64,000 bases of DNA from Deltaproteobacteria bacterium (GTDB lineage Bacteria > Desulfobacterota > Desulfomonilia > UBA1062), in assembly GCA_029547185.1 (NCBI GenBank), contig JAKPPU010000001.1:1-64000 (forward strand). The letters run 5' to 3'. Made by a program: the position numbers and the translations under genes. The notes under the pieces were generated by a model. The model was not told where the DNA came from. It worked only from the letters and a program-made list of their open reading frames with translations, and did not search any database. The stretch's first letter is position 1. Each line of letters starts with the position of its first letter. Positions 8,091 through 17,600 of the stretch are shown here, in pieces.

Positions 8091-8534
8091 ATGACGGCAA
8101 AAAAAGGAGATACGGTCAGGGTCAACTATACAGGGAGATCCGAGGATGGGACGGTCTTTGAATCGTCCGTAGGCCTTGCCCCCCTCGAGTTCACTATCGG
8201 ATACGATGAGGTGGTCCAGGGTTTCGAGGATGCCGTTCTCGGCATGCACCCCGGAGAGAAGAAGACCGTTACCGTCCAGCCCGAAGAAGGCTTCGGCCTG
8301 TATGACGAAGACCTGGTGTTCGAGGTCGGCAAGGAAGAGCTCCCCGAGGGATTCATCCCGCAGGTGGGAATGGATTTCGATATGGTCGACGATGAAGGCC
8401 GTGAGGTCTCCGGAACCATCATCGAGGTCTCGCCCGATGCCGTCCTCGTAGACACCAATGCACCGCTTGCGGGCAAGGCCGTCATCTATGAGATCGAGCT
8501 GCTCGAGATAAAGCCGCCGAGAAGACCCTCGTGA
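8091..8534 (+). CDS. FKBP-type peptidyl-prolyl isomerase, SlyD-like
   Basis: A 147-residue cytoplasmic prolyl isomerase/chaperone. The FKBP half-barrel (KKGDTVRVNYTGRSEDGTVFESS) is interrupted at about residue 65 by the insert-in-flap domain typical of SlyD, and resumes with PLAGKAVIYEIELLEI. The PEEGFGLYDEDLV segment is the conserved start of the insert. The histidine-rich metal-binding tail of E. coli SlyD is absent. ATG at 8091 directly follows an in-frame GTG; AAAGGAG lies upstream at slightly long spacing. It ends one base before the end of the convergent SRAP gene. Confidence 0.85.
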   Translation: MTAKKGDTVRVNYTGRSEDGTVFESSVGLAPLEFTIGYDEVVQGFEDAVLGMHPGEKKTVTVQPEEGFGLYDEDLVFEVGKEELPEGFIPQVGMDFDMVDDEGREVSGTIIEVSPDAVLVDTNAPLAGKAVIYEIELLEIKPPRRPS

Positions 8535-9215
8535 TCACCACAGCGGGCTCGCGCAGTCCCTCGAATCGTACGCAGGGTTGTTGACGAGCCGGGAAACCTC
8601 GTACGCTTCCATGCCTTCGGATGGATAGGGCCTGATGCAGCTCATAAGCACATCGTCGCTTATCTCCCGGGAAGAAAGCCATGTGCCGTAGTCACGCTTC
8701 TCGAGGATCACCGGCATCCGGTTGTGGATCGTCGCGACGAGATCGTTGGGACTCATGGTGATGATCGTGCTCGTAGTGAGCGTCATCCCTGCTTCCGGGT
8801 CGGCCCACCGGTCCCAGAGGCCTGCCATGGCGAAGGGCTCTCCGTCTTTCATCCGTATGACGAACGGGGTCCTGCTCCGGCCCGATGACCTCCATTCATA
8901 GAAGCCGTCGGAAAAGATGATGCACCGCTGCCTGCGGAAAGGCTTTCTGAAGGAGCTCTTCTCGAGGAGCGTCTCGCCGCGTGCATTGATCATCCTCTGT
9001 CCGATGGACGGGTCCTTTGCCCACGACGGGATGAGCCCCCATCTCGTAAAGACCATCTGGGGCACCTCCGTGTTGAGGACCGTGAGGATATTCTGGGTCG
9101 GGGCGATATTGTAGCGCGGCCGGAAGCCTTCCCTCACCTCGTTTGGCACCTCGAGGTCGGAGATCTGAACCTTTATCTTATCGGGATTCGATACCTGAAT
9201 GAATCGTCCGCACAT
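8535..9215 (-). CDS. SRAP-domain protein (YedK/HMCES family)
   Basis: A 226-residue SOS-response-associated peptidase-fold protein that forms a covalent thiazolidine link with abasic sites in single-stranded DNA. The protein starts MCGRF, giving the required N-terminal Cys2 after Met removal. It keeps RYNIAPTQ, MVFTRWGLIPSWAKD, MINARGET, the FYEW block and the late IHNRMPVIL motif with the conserved His. The open frame continues far upstream of this Met, but that extension is antisense to the START-domain gene and cannot precede the catalytic Cys. Confidence 0.9.
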   Translation of the reverse strand: MCGRFIQVSNPDKIKVQISDLEVPNEVREGFRPRYNIAPTQNILTVLNTEVPQMVFTRWGLIPSWAKDPSIGQRMINARGETLLEKSSFRKPFRRQRCIIFSDGFYEWRSSGRSRTPFVIRMKDGEPFAMAGLWDRWADPEAGMTLTTSTIITMSPNDLVATIHNRMPVILEKRDYGTWLSSREISDDVLMSCIRPYPSEGMEAYEVSRLVNNPAYDSRDCASPLW

Positions 9216-9398
9216 ATGCTTTTCCCTGGAGAAATCTCTCTCATGAGTGTCGATATATGAATAGCTGTACCATGATGGAATATCAATGGGAAACCATGCC
9301 TGCTTTAGACCGGCAGGAAGTGATATATTTAATGTTTTATAGGATCGAGTTTCAGGGTAAATAAAGGGTATGCTATCGGAGGTGAAAGGAGAGTCGTT

Positions 9399-10058
9399 AT
9401 GAGGAGATTTCTTTTTCTGGTCTTTGCAGGGTTCTTCATTCTGCCGGCATCCTCCTTTGCCGGACCGCTCGAGGAGGGATGGACACAGGCAAAACAGGGT
9501 AAAGGGATAACCGTCTATACCCGGCCGGTCCAGGGCTCGAAGTTTGTGGCCTTCATGGGTGTCACGGACGTGGAGGCACCGATGGAGGTGGTGGAGCAGG
9601 TCTTCAGGGATTACAAATCGTTTCCCGAGTGGTACGCCATGTGCAATGAGATCCGCCTCCTCAAGGACTTCACCAGGGACCACAAGATCATCTACTTCAT
9701 TGCAGACATGCCGATGCCGGTGCAGGACAGGGACATGGTCGTAGACACGGTTTTCGAGGTAAATAAAGAGCCGGGGAAAACCTTCATCCTCATGAACGCA
9801 CTCAAGGACCCGATCGTTCCTGTCCAGAGCAAGTACGTGAGGATGACGCACCTGGTCGGGAAGTACACCCTTACGAAAGTAAATGACAGCACCACGCATG
9901 TCGTCTACGTAGTCGACTCCGATCCCGCCGGATACATCCCTGCCTGGCTCACGAACAGGCTCGCAAAGGACCAGCCGTTCGATACCCTCAAAGGGCTCAA
10001 GGAGATGGTGAAAAAGGATGTGTATTACGAGAAGGCAGGGTTGAAGAAGAAGGGCTGA
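9399..10058 (+). CDS. Exported START-domain protein
   Basis: A 219-residue protein with a Sec signal peptide (MRRFLFLVFAGFFILPASSFA) and one START/polyketide-cyclase-like lipid-binding fold. Recognisable segments are GITVYTRPV, FRDYKSFPEWYAMCNEIRLL, MPMPVQDRDMV and the closing helix NRLAKDQPFDTLKGLKEMV. Family members bind lipids or other hydrophobic ligands in a deep pocket; the ligand here is unknown and a periplasmic location is inferred from the signal. A GAAAGGAGA site precedes the ATG. Confidence 0.8.
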   Translation: MRRFLFLVFAGFFILPASSFAGPLEEGWTQAKQGKGITVYTRPVQGSKFVAFMGVTDVEAPMEVVEQVFRDYKSFPEWYAMCNEIRLLKDFTRDHKIIYFIADMPMPVQDRDMVVDTVFEVNKEPGKTFILMNALKDPIVPVQSKYVRMTHLVGKYTLTKVNDSTTHVVYVVDSDPAGYIPAWLTNRLAKDQPFDTLKGLKEMVKKDVYYEKAGLKKKG

Positions 10059-10142
10059 TCCGGAGGAGCGTACCGGACTCATGGCCGTGAGCACAGCCGG
10101 AGGCTCGGGGCCATCCCTTCAAAGCTCAAAGACTGGACACCG

Positions 10143-10715
10143 ATGAAGGAGACACAAAGAGATCTCATGGAAAGCTGCAAGCCCGAGCGCGTACTCAGGT
10201 TCTGCCCGCGATGCGGTTCCGAAGGTTTCGGGTCCAGGGCCGGCAAATCCTTTTCATGCAGGGAATGCGGATTCGAGCTCTATATAAACGCCGCTGCCGC
10301 CGTGGTAGCCCTGATCGAAGACGATCAGGGCAGGCTGCTCCTTGTCAGGAGGGCACGGGAGCCCATGAAGGGAACGCTCGACCTTCCGGGCGGGTTCGTC
10401 GACCCCGGAGAGACCATCGAGGAGGCGCTACGCCGGGAGATACGGGAGGAGCTCAACCTGGACATCGAGAGCTTCTCCTACTTCTGCTCTTTCCCGAACA
10501 CCTATCCCTATGGCGGGATCGTCTACCATACCATTGACCTCACCTTTGCCTGCACGGTCAAGGACTTAAGCCGGATAAGGACCGGCGACGATGCAGGCGA
10601 GCACCTCTTCGTCTCACCGGAGAACATCCGCCTCGAAGACATCGGCCTCCATTCCATCAGGGAGATAGCCTCGCGGTACATCGTCTCGAAAACGAAAAAG
10701 GAAGTGCAGAGCTGA
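10143..10715 (+). CDS. Nudix hydrolase with N-terminal zinc ribbon
   Basis: A 190-residue protein with a four-cysteine zinc ribbon (CPRCG at about 21-25, CRECG at about 39-43) and a Nudix domain with a complete box (GGFVDPGETIEEALRREI then REEL, about 81-106) that supplies the Mg-binding glutamates. Nudix enzymes hydrolyse nucleoside diphosphates linked to another group; the ribbon-plus-Nudix layout recalls NADH pyrophosphatase or ADP-sugar-type members, but the substrate is not readable. The next gene begins at or just before its stop codon, so they are probably co-translated. Confidence 0.85.
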   Translation: MKETQRDLMESCKPERVLRFCPRCGSEGFGSRAGKSFSCRECGFELYINAAAAVVALIEDDQGRLLLVRRAREPMKGTLDLPGGFVDPGETIEEALRREIREELNLDIESFSYFCSFPNTYPYGGIVYHTIDLTFACTVKDLSRIRTGDDAGEHLFVSPENIRLEDIGLHSIREIASRYIVSKTKKEVQS

Positions 10716-11218
10716 AGCGAAAACCCCCTCCGGTAAAAAGAAGAGCGAGCCGCGTCTCGAGGCGTATTCACGATGGAGACAGGTTCTGGAAGAGAACGCC
10801 CCTCGAGGAGATGGAGCGCTCTCAATGGGAGTCTCTGTGCGATGGATGCGGCAGGTGCTGCCTGCGCAAGATCCTCTTCGAGGATATCGGCGAGATCATC
10901 TACACGAGGGTCGTATGCAGGCTTCTCGATCCTCGTGCCTGCAGGTGCATGTCCTATGCCGAGCGGAATGTGAAGAGCAGAGAGTGCCTCATTCTTTCAC
11001 CTGAGAATCTCTCTCACTGCTGCGTCATGCTCCCCGACACGTGTGCCTACCGCCTGATCTTTGAAGGGAAAGACCTTCCCAAGTGGCACCCGCTCGTTTC
11101 CGGCGACAAGGACTCGGTACACAGGGCGGGTATCTCGGTCAGAGGCAAGGTCGTGAGCGAAGAGGGCATTCCCGAGGAGGAGCTCGAAGAGTATCTCATC
11201 GACTGGATCCGGGTTTAG
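10712..11218 (+). CDS. YcgN/YkgJ-type cysteine-cluster protein (UPF0260)
   Basis: Small cysteine-rich protein of the UPF0260 family with LCDGCGRCCL, CRCMSYAER, and a CVMLPDTCAYR segment that in relatives coordinates Fe or Zn. The first ATG (10811) opens MERSQWESL, but the conserved family N-terminus FWKRTPLEEM lies just upstream of it in the same frame (from 10784), so translation must begin earlier. There is no ATG, GTG or TTG between there and the Nudix gene. A CTG at 10712, overlapping the Nudix stop and preceded by AAGGAAG at seven bases, is the best candidate. Function of the family is unknown. Confidence 0.7.
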   Translation: MKRKPPPVKRRASRVSRRIHDGDRFWKRTPLEEMERSQWESLCDGCGRCCLRKILFEDIGEIIYTRVVCRLLDPRACRCMSYAERNVKSRECLILSPENLSHCCVMLPDTCAYRLIFEGKDLPKWHPLVSGDKDSVHRAGISVRGKVVSEEGIPEEELEEYLIDWIRV

Positions 11219-11313
11219 GGCGCATTCTTTTGAGCTCTGTTTGCACAGCTTTAACAATTTCTTGAACCATGTTTGACAGTCCGCCGCGCCTCTCTGTGGT
11301 AAAAAGGGGGGTC

Positions 11314-11994
11314 ATGGACATTTACAATGGTATGAGAAAAATGGTTTCCTCTTTGAGGGACCCGGTATCCGGGCTCACCCATTTCATCGGGGCCCTGCTG
11401 TCGCTCACAGGGCTTTTCCTTCTCATGTGGAAGACCTCGCACCCCTTCAACCCCTGGAATTTCTCCACGTGCATCGTCTTCGGCATGGGCCTGATTCTGC
11501 TCTATACCGTCAGCACCCTGTATCACTGGCTTCCCCTGTCAGAAAGCGGCACGATGCGGATGCGCAAGCTCGACCACATCATGATCTTCGTTCTCATCGC
11601 CTCCACCTATACCCCCTTCTGTCTCGTCCCTTTCCGGGGAAAGTTCGGGTGGATCATGTTCGCCTGCGTCTGGGGTATTGCGGTTCTGGGAACGGCGTTC
11701 AAGCTCTTCTGGATCCATGCGCCGAGATGGATTTCGACACTGGTATACGTCCTGATGGGCTGGATTGGCGTCGCTGGAATCGGCACGGTCTTTCAGGTCC
11801 TCGAGCCGCGGGCGCTGTTCTGGCTCGTCTCCGGAGGCGTCCTCTACAGCATCGGTGCCGTCATCTACGCGTGCAAGAGGCCTGATCCTATACCGCACAT
11901 CCTTGGCTTTCACGAGATCTTCCACGTCTTTGTCATGCTGGGGAGCCTCTCTCATTTCTGGGTGATATACCGATACATCTCAGCGTACGCTTGA
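11314..11994 (+). CDS. Hemolysin III / PAQR-family membrane protein
   Basis: A 226-residue, seven-helix membrane protein. Diagnostic features are the N-terminal DPVSGLTHFIGALLS, STLYHWLP, the KLDHIMIFVLIASTYTPF segment and the C-terminal GFHEIFHVFVMLGS with the metal-binding histidines of the PAQR fold. Despite the family name a haemolytic role is doubtful; bacterial members have been linked to lipid homeostasis. The ATG at 11314 has AAAAGGGGGG just upstream; a start 15 codons earlier lacks a site. Confidence 0.85.
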   Translation: MDIYNGMRKMVSSLRDPVSGLTHFIGALLSLTGLFLLMWKTSHPFNPWNFSTCIVFGMGLILLYTVSTLYHWLPLSESGTMRMRKLDHIMIFVLIASTYTPFCLVPFRGKFGWIMFACVWGIAVLGTAFKLFWIHAPRWISTLVYVLMGWIGVAGIGTVFQVLEPRALFWLVSGGVLYSIGAVIYACKRPDPIPHILGFHEIFHVFVMLGSLSHFWVIYRYISAYA

Positions 11995-12047
11995 TGTGGG
12001 AGGTTACGCGCATACGCTGCGGAGAGAGGCTCAAGGGGAACGGCGGA

Positions 12048-12083
12048 TTTGAAAAGCAAAAGCCGGGACAGCAGCGCCCCGGC
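12048..12083 (-). terminator. Rho-independent terminator (minus strand)
   Basis: On the minus strand GCCGGG, a 10-base loop and CCCGGC are followed by TTTTGCTTTT. It lies about 33 bases after the stop of the PEP-CTERM gene. Confidence 0.8.
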
Positions 12084-12106
12084 CTGTTTAAAACATATTA
12101 AACAGG
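12083..12106. repeat. Perfect 9-bp inverted repeat beside the terminator
   Basis: CCTGTTTAA and TTAAACAGG flank a 6-base loop, abutting the terminator stem. It may be a second hairpin of a tandem terminator or a protein-binding palindrome. Confidence 0.6.
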
Positions 12107-12115
12107 GTATGAGAC

Positions 12116-12784
12116 TTAATCCTGTTTCGCAAGTTTCTTCCGCAATCCGGCGAGACCGATCAGTCCGGTGCCGAGGAGGATCATGGTGCCTGGTTCAGGA
12201 ACAGGCGCCCCATTATTCACGAAAGCCTCGCTGCCCCCGTTTGCGAAATTAATGACATGGAGGCCGACCCTCAAGAGATCATCGGGGCTGTCAAGGTCTG
12301 AAATTACCTGCTCAAAGGTGTTCCCATTGATGAGGGAGAAAGTGATGGCAACTGTCTCGCCGGGATTGACGCCCGATTTCGGTGCCGGATTGGTGGCCTG
12401 AGCATCATAATAACCCGTACCGTTGAAGTATTCGGACGTTTCGAACCCGATGGTATTCCCGCCGGGGAGCACCCCGTTATTCGGTCCCTGAACGAAAGAC
12501 ACCCCGGTCGGGCTTACTATGCTCATGGTAGACCCGAGGATATGACCGTCGTCGAAGAAGATCTCCGAAATGGTGCACTGCGCTGGACCGTCGTTATGGA
12601 ATGTGAATGTCGCCGTTGAACCCGATCCGGTGACATCCACCCATAGCTGGGCTGCACCGATTGCCGCGTTTGCAGCACTGTTGTTGGTTATGCTCTCGAA
12701 GGAATAGGGAACAGCATGGATAATTCCGGATGTAAAAACAACTGCGACTGCGCCTGCTATTGCTGCAAGCCATTTTACCTTCAT
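12116..12784 (-). CDS. PEP-CTERM sorted secreted protein
   Basis: A 222-residue secreted protein with a signal peptide (hydrophobic residues 5-24, cleavage near IHA), a beta-rich body and a textbook PEP-CTERM tail: VPEPGTMILLGTGLIGLAGL then RKK. Family members are exported, cleaved and attached or released by exosortase, often in EPS-producing bacteria. The body contains TFTFHNDGPAQCTISEIFFDD, a pattern frequent in this class of proteins with no known activity. It is a single gene with its own terminator. Confidence 0.9.
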   Translation of the reverse strand: MKVKWLAAIAGAVAVVFTSGIIHAVPYSFESITNNSAANAAIGAAQLWVDVTGSGSTATFTFHNDGPAQCTISEIFFDDGHILGSTMSIVSPTGVSFVQGPNNGVLPGGNTIGFETSEYFNGTGYYDAQATNPAPKSGVNPGETVAITFSLINGNTFEQVISDLDSPDDLLRVGLHVINFANGGSEAFVNNGAPVPEPGTMILLGTGLIGLAGLRKKLAKQD

Positions 12785-12964
12785 AGCTGCACCTCGTTTT
12801 TGTCTGGTGTCAGATTATTTGCAATGTGCGGGCCAGGCATGGTGATTATAAAGGGCAGCAGTTATAAGGGCTTAAAGAAGCGGTATGATATATTATGTCA
12901 ACAAAGTGGCAAACAATTTCTCATAGAGAGAATATTTTTACATAGAACCTGTCTTCATGCACGC

Positions 12965-14488
12965 TCATCTCTTTGCTTTCTTGATGAGCTCGACCTTTTT
13001 CCAGAATTCTTTTTCCTTTCTCTCCATGACCCTGGAGTACGGCTTCATCCGGTGCCTGGCGCTGATCTCGATGCCGTGCTCGCCCAGGACGCTGCCGGCT
13101 CTCTCCTCGTCATCGGACAGGCAGGCAAGGGCGATGGAGGAGCAGGACGCATGCATGATATCCCGGGGCTTCTCGATGAAGGAAAAGGGTATCGAGCCGG
13201 ACTCGAGGACATCGCCCGCAGAGGCTGCGCTGCCGTTATCCGGGAAGGTGAAGATGCAGAGCTCCCTGCCGTCGGATGCCTTCGAGAAGCTCCTGATGCG
13301 CGCGACAGCCTTCTCCAGACAGTCGACCGTACGCCTGATCTCCTCTTCCTTGTTTTCCCATCCGAGGCTCAGCCGGATGGTGTTGCCGATTCGTGCAGAG
13401 CCTACGTGCATGGCATCGAGAACGCGGGCGTGGTCTTCGCCGGAATGGAGCGAAGCCCCTGAAGATACGATGATCCCCATGGTTTCGAGGTGCGCAGCAA
13501 GGGAGTTCCCTGCCACGCCTTCGATGAGGAGATGTGCGATATGCGGCAGCCGGGATGCCCCTGATCCGAGCACCTCGATTCCCTGGATCCGGTTCGATGC
13601 CTGCTGCTCGAGGGATTCCCTCAAGGACGCCACGAGCATGCCGTTGCTTCCGAGGTCCCGCAACGCCATGCTGCAGGCCGTTCCGAAGCCGACGATCCCG
13701 GGGATGTTGGGAGCGCCTGGCCTGATGCCCCGCTCCTGCTCCGATCCGAAAATTACGGGCGCTATCTCGGCAGTCTCCCTTATGTAGAGGGCGCCTACGC
13801 CCTTGGGTCCGTAGAGCTTGTGCGAGGATATGCTCATGAGGTCGACGGGGAGCTCCTCCATGTCGATGGGGACTTTCCCCACGCTCTGGACCGCATCGGT
13901 ATGGAAGATTATGCCTCTTTCTCCGGCAATGGCCCCTATCTCCCTTATGGGCTGAATCGTTCCGGTCACATGGTTGGCGTGCATGATGCTAATCATGAGG
14001 GTTTCATCCGATACGGCGTTTTTTATCGATGCCGGGTCGACCCTTCCCTGGTCGTCGACCGGTACGTAGGTCACCCTGAAGCCCTCCCTCTCGAGGTGTC
14101 TGCAGACACCCAGCACCGACGGATGCTCCACCTGGGAGGTGACGACATGCCTTCCCTTGGACCCCTTCGCGCGCGCTGCGCCGAGCAGTGCGAGGTTGTT
14201 CGATTCCGTTCCCCCGCTCGTAAAGATGATCTCATGGGGCTTCGCATTGATGAGCCGTGCAACCCGGGACCGTGCCTCATCGAGGGCCTGCCTCGACCTG
14301 AGGCCGAGATCCGAAAGGGAAGAGGGCATCCCGAAGTAATTCCCGAAAAACGGCAGCATGACCCCGAGGGCATCGGGGTGGAGAGGGGTAGTCGAGGCAT
14401 GATCGAGAAACAGCTCTTTCATATCCCGATAAGGATAATGGGATATGAGGTTTTGTTCAAGAGAATCCTCATCATTTTTTGACCCCAT
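12965..14488 (-). CDS. NifS-fold protein without catalytic Cys, fused to a Se/S-carrier-like (DUF3343) domain
   Basis: The first 400 residues are a class V PLP enzyme of the IscS/NifS type: LFLDHASTTPLHP, TSGGTESNN, a Lys224 Schiff-base site in SSHKLYGPKG, and RPGAPNIPGIVGFG. In desulfurases the mobile loop reads SSGSACxSG with the persulfide-forming Cys; here it reads SSGASLHSG, so that position is Leu347. Residues about 409-478 resemble the DUF3343 Se/S-carrier domain (FTFPDNGSAASAGDVLE.., PFSFIEKPRDI) and carry Cys449 and Cys456. Known: NifS enzymes give sulfur from cysteine or selenium from selenocysteine. Inferred: the fused carrier may supply the acceptor thiol, or the protein may be a selenocysteine lyase-like or non-desulfurase PLP enzyme. 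The start has GAGGTG upstream. Confidence 0.8.
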   Translation of the reverse strand: MGSKNDEDSLEQNLISHYPYRDMKELFLDHASTTPLHPDALGVMLPFFGNYFGMPSSLSDLGLRSRQALDEARSRVARLINAKPHEIIFTSGGTESNNLALLGAARAKGSKGRHVVTSQVEHPSVLGVCRHLEREGFRVTYVPVDDQGRVDPASIKNAVSDETLMISIMHANHVTGTIQPIREIGAIAGERGIIFHTDAVQSVGKVPIDMEELPVDLMSISSHKLYGPKGVGALYIRETAEIAPVIFGSEQERGIRPGAPNIPGIVGFGTACSMALRDLGSNGMLVASLRESLEQQASNRIQGIEVLGSGASRLPHIAHLLIEGVAGNSLAAHLETMGIIVSSGASLHSGEDHARVLDAMHVGSARIGNTIRLSLGWENKEEEIRRTVDCLEKAVARIRSFSKASDGRELCIFTFPDNGSAASAGDVLESGSIPFSFIEKPRDIMHASCSSIALACLSDDEERAGSVLGEHGIEISARHRMKPYSRVMERKEKEFWKKVELIKKAKR

Positions 14489-14648
14489 AAGGGTGCACCT
14501 CGATAATCCCTTGCCTCAATCGAATCTGAAACATATTCTGAAACCAGTGGGATAGCAGCGAATTCACAGGAGGGGCTTTTTCTCGGGTATTTTTAGTGCT
14601 ATAGACAGGTTTGTAGGCAGTTCCGAAGGGGAGGGTCATGGTGATGTC

Positions 14649-17600
14649 ATGCAGGGCTTAAGACTCTTTGCCGGCAACAGGCTCGAAGTCCTGGCGCACA
14701 AGCTTGCAGAGGTCCTGAACGAGCCGCTTTCCTCGCCGTTCAAGGAGGAAGTCATCGTCGTGCAGAGCAGGGGCATGGAGCACTGGCTCTCGATGCAGCT
14801 CGCAAAAAAGCACGGAATCTGCTCGAACTGCTTCTTCCCCTTTCCCAATACCATGATGAGCCGGCTCTTTAAGAGCGTGCTTCCGGACGTGCCGGAATCG
14901 TCGATCTTCGACATCGACACCCTGTCGTGGAAGATCGTGGACCTCCTCCCGAATTTCATCGACCGTGAGGGGTTTGAGAGCATCACCTCATACCTCGAAG
15001 ACGACGCGAAAGGCGTGAAGCTCTATCAGCTCAGCTCGTGCCTGGCTGAAGTGTATGACAGCTACGCCATCTTCCGTCCCGAAATGGTGCTCGGCTGGCA
15101 GGAAGGCCGCTTCTCGATGCCCGATGAGCTCGGCAGGCTGGAGCGCTGGCAGGCTCTCCTCTGGAAGGCCGTATCCTCAAACCACGAGCAGGAGCACCCG
15201 GCGGCCTTGCGGGACAGGTTCCTCAAATCGCTGGGTCCTTCCTGCATCGGGGATCTCCCGGAAAGGATCTCCCTGTTCGGGATCTCGTACCTCCCCCGGT
15301 TTTACCTCGAGGTGTTCCATGCCCTTTCCTTTTTCATTCCGGTCCACTTCTATCTCCTGAATCCCTGCCGCCAGTACTGGGGCGACATACGGCCAAAAAG
15401 CGAGATAGCGAGGATGACCATCCTCTACCGGGAGGCGGCGGATGACCTCTACCTCGAGGAGGGAAACAGCCTCCTTGCCGCTCTCGGAGGGGTGGGAAGG
15501 GACCTCTTCGATCTCCTCCAGGATTACGAGCCCGAAGAGGTCGACCTCTTCAGGGATGTCGAGGGGGAGAGCCTGCTCGAATGGGTGCAGGCCGACATCC
15601 TCGACCTCAGGAATCCTCAGCCTGAAGACGTTCGGATCGTTTCGAAGAGAGACCGCTCCGTTCAGATCCATTCCTGCCACAGCGCCATGAGGGAGATTGA
15701 GGTGCTCAAGGACAATCTCCTTTCCCTCTTCGACGAGGACCCGGGTTTGAAGCCGGAGGATATCGTGGTCATGTCTCCCGATATCGAAACGTACATCCCC
15801 TACGTCCAGGCCGTGTTCGATGTGCCGCGCCAGAGCCCGGCCTACATTCCCTTCACCATCGTGGACCGGTCCTTGAAGACATCTGGCACCCTCGCCGATA
15901 CCCTGCTCGCCGTCTTCGACCTGAGCCTCGGCAGGTTCGAAGCCCCGAAGGTGGTCTCGCTCCTCGAGACCGGGCCGCTGAGGAAAAGATTCGGCCTCAG
16001 GGAAGAGGACCTCGAGACCATACACCGCTGGGTGCAGGAGACAGGAATCAGGTGGGGTCTCGATGCCTCCTGGAAGCGCGAGTCGGGCTTGCCCGAAGTG
16101 AACGAGAACACCTGGAGCTTCGGCATCGAAAGGCTGCTCCTCGGCTACGCCATGCCGTCGAAGGCCGGAGAGGGCTTCGGCTCGATCCTCCCCTATGACG
16201 ATATCGAGGGAGACTCCTCGGAGGTCCTGGGATCGTTCGTCACCTATCTCACGACGCTCTTTGCGTGCATCCGAACGCTTAAAGAGATGCATTCTCCGAA
16301 GGAGTGGTCGGAGCTGCTCGTGAGCCTGTTCGAGAGACTCTTCGTGATCGACGATGAGCTCGTGCCCGAGGCGAACATGATCCGATCGATCTTCAAACGG
16401 CTTAAGGATGTTCAGGACGATATCGGGCTCGACGGGAACTTAAGCCTCGAGGTCGTGAGAACGTATTTCGGGGAATCAGTGGGGAGAGTGGAAGAGGGGA
16501 GGAATTTCCTCTCCGGGGGGGTCACGTTCTGTGCGATGATACCCATGAGGAGCATTCCCTTCAAGGTGGTATGCATGCTCGGGATGAACCATGCCGACTT
16601 CCCGAGGCAGCAGCGCCCGAAAGGGTTCGACCTCATCGCGCACATGCCCCGCAGGGGCGACTGCAACAGGCGGAGCAAGGACCTCTACATGTTCCTCGAG
16701 GCCCTGCTGTCGGCCCGCATGGTGCTGTACGTGAGCTACATCGGCCAGAGCATACAGGACAATGCCCCCATCCCTCCGTGCACCCCGGTGAGCACCCTCA
16801 TGGATTACCTCGACGCCGGATTTCGAACGGAAGACGGGAGGCCCGCAGGCGAAGCTGTTTCGAGGCGCCATCCCCTCCAGGCATTCAGCCCGCGGTATTT
16901 CTCCGGGGACGGGCCATTGTTCAGCTATTCCCGGGAAAACGCCGCTGCCGCCTCACAGCTCATCGAAGGCGGCAGGCAGGACAGGATATTCATGGTCGGG
17001 AGGCTGCCCGAGCCCGGGGACGAGTGGAAGACCCTCGATATCGGCCTTCTGTGCGAGTTTTACAGGAACCCGTCGAAATTCCTCCTCACGAGGAGGCTTC
17101 TCATGGGGATATCGGACTACTCCTCTTCCCTTGACGATTTCGAGCCTGTCGACTTGAGCGAGCTCAATATCTACCGTCTCAGGCAGGAGCACGTCGCCCA
17201 TCTCCTCGGGGGCCTCGATCACGAGCGCTCGTACCGCATGATGAGGATGAGCGGGCTTCTTCCCCACGGGCTCCCCGGGGATGTCCTCTTTTCGAAGATC
17301 AGATCTGAATCCGAGTCCTTCGTCCGGACGGTCACCGGCCGGATATCGGGCCTGCAGAGTGCATCTCAGGCTTTCGAGCTCACCCTCGGGCCCTTTACCC
17401 TGACCGGTTCACTCAATACCTACGGAACGGCCAGGATCGTACGCTACCGCCCGGCACGGATGAGGGCTTCGGACCTCTTTTCCGCCTGGATTCACCACCT
17501 GGTCCTGTGCTCCGTGTCTGCGAGACCGGACGCCGAAACCTGCTGCATCGCCCGCGACGGGACGATCGAGTTCCGCCCGGCCGAAAGCTGCCGCGATATT

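Noticed and set aside
9216..10094. N-terminal extension of the SRAP gene to about 519 residues on the minus strand
   Set aside because: It is antisense to the START-domain gene, and the SRAP catalytic Cys must be residue 2, so the true start is 9215.
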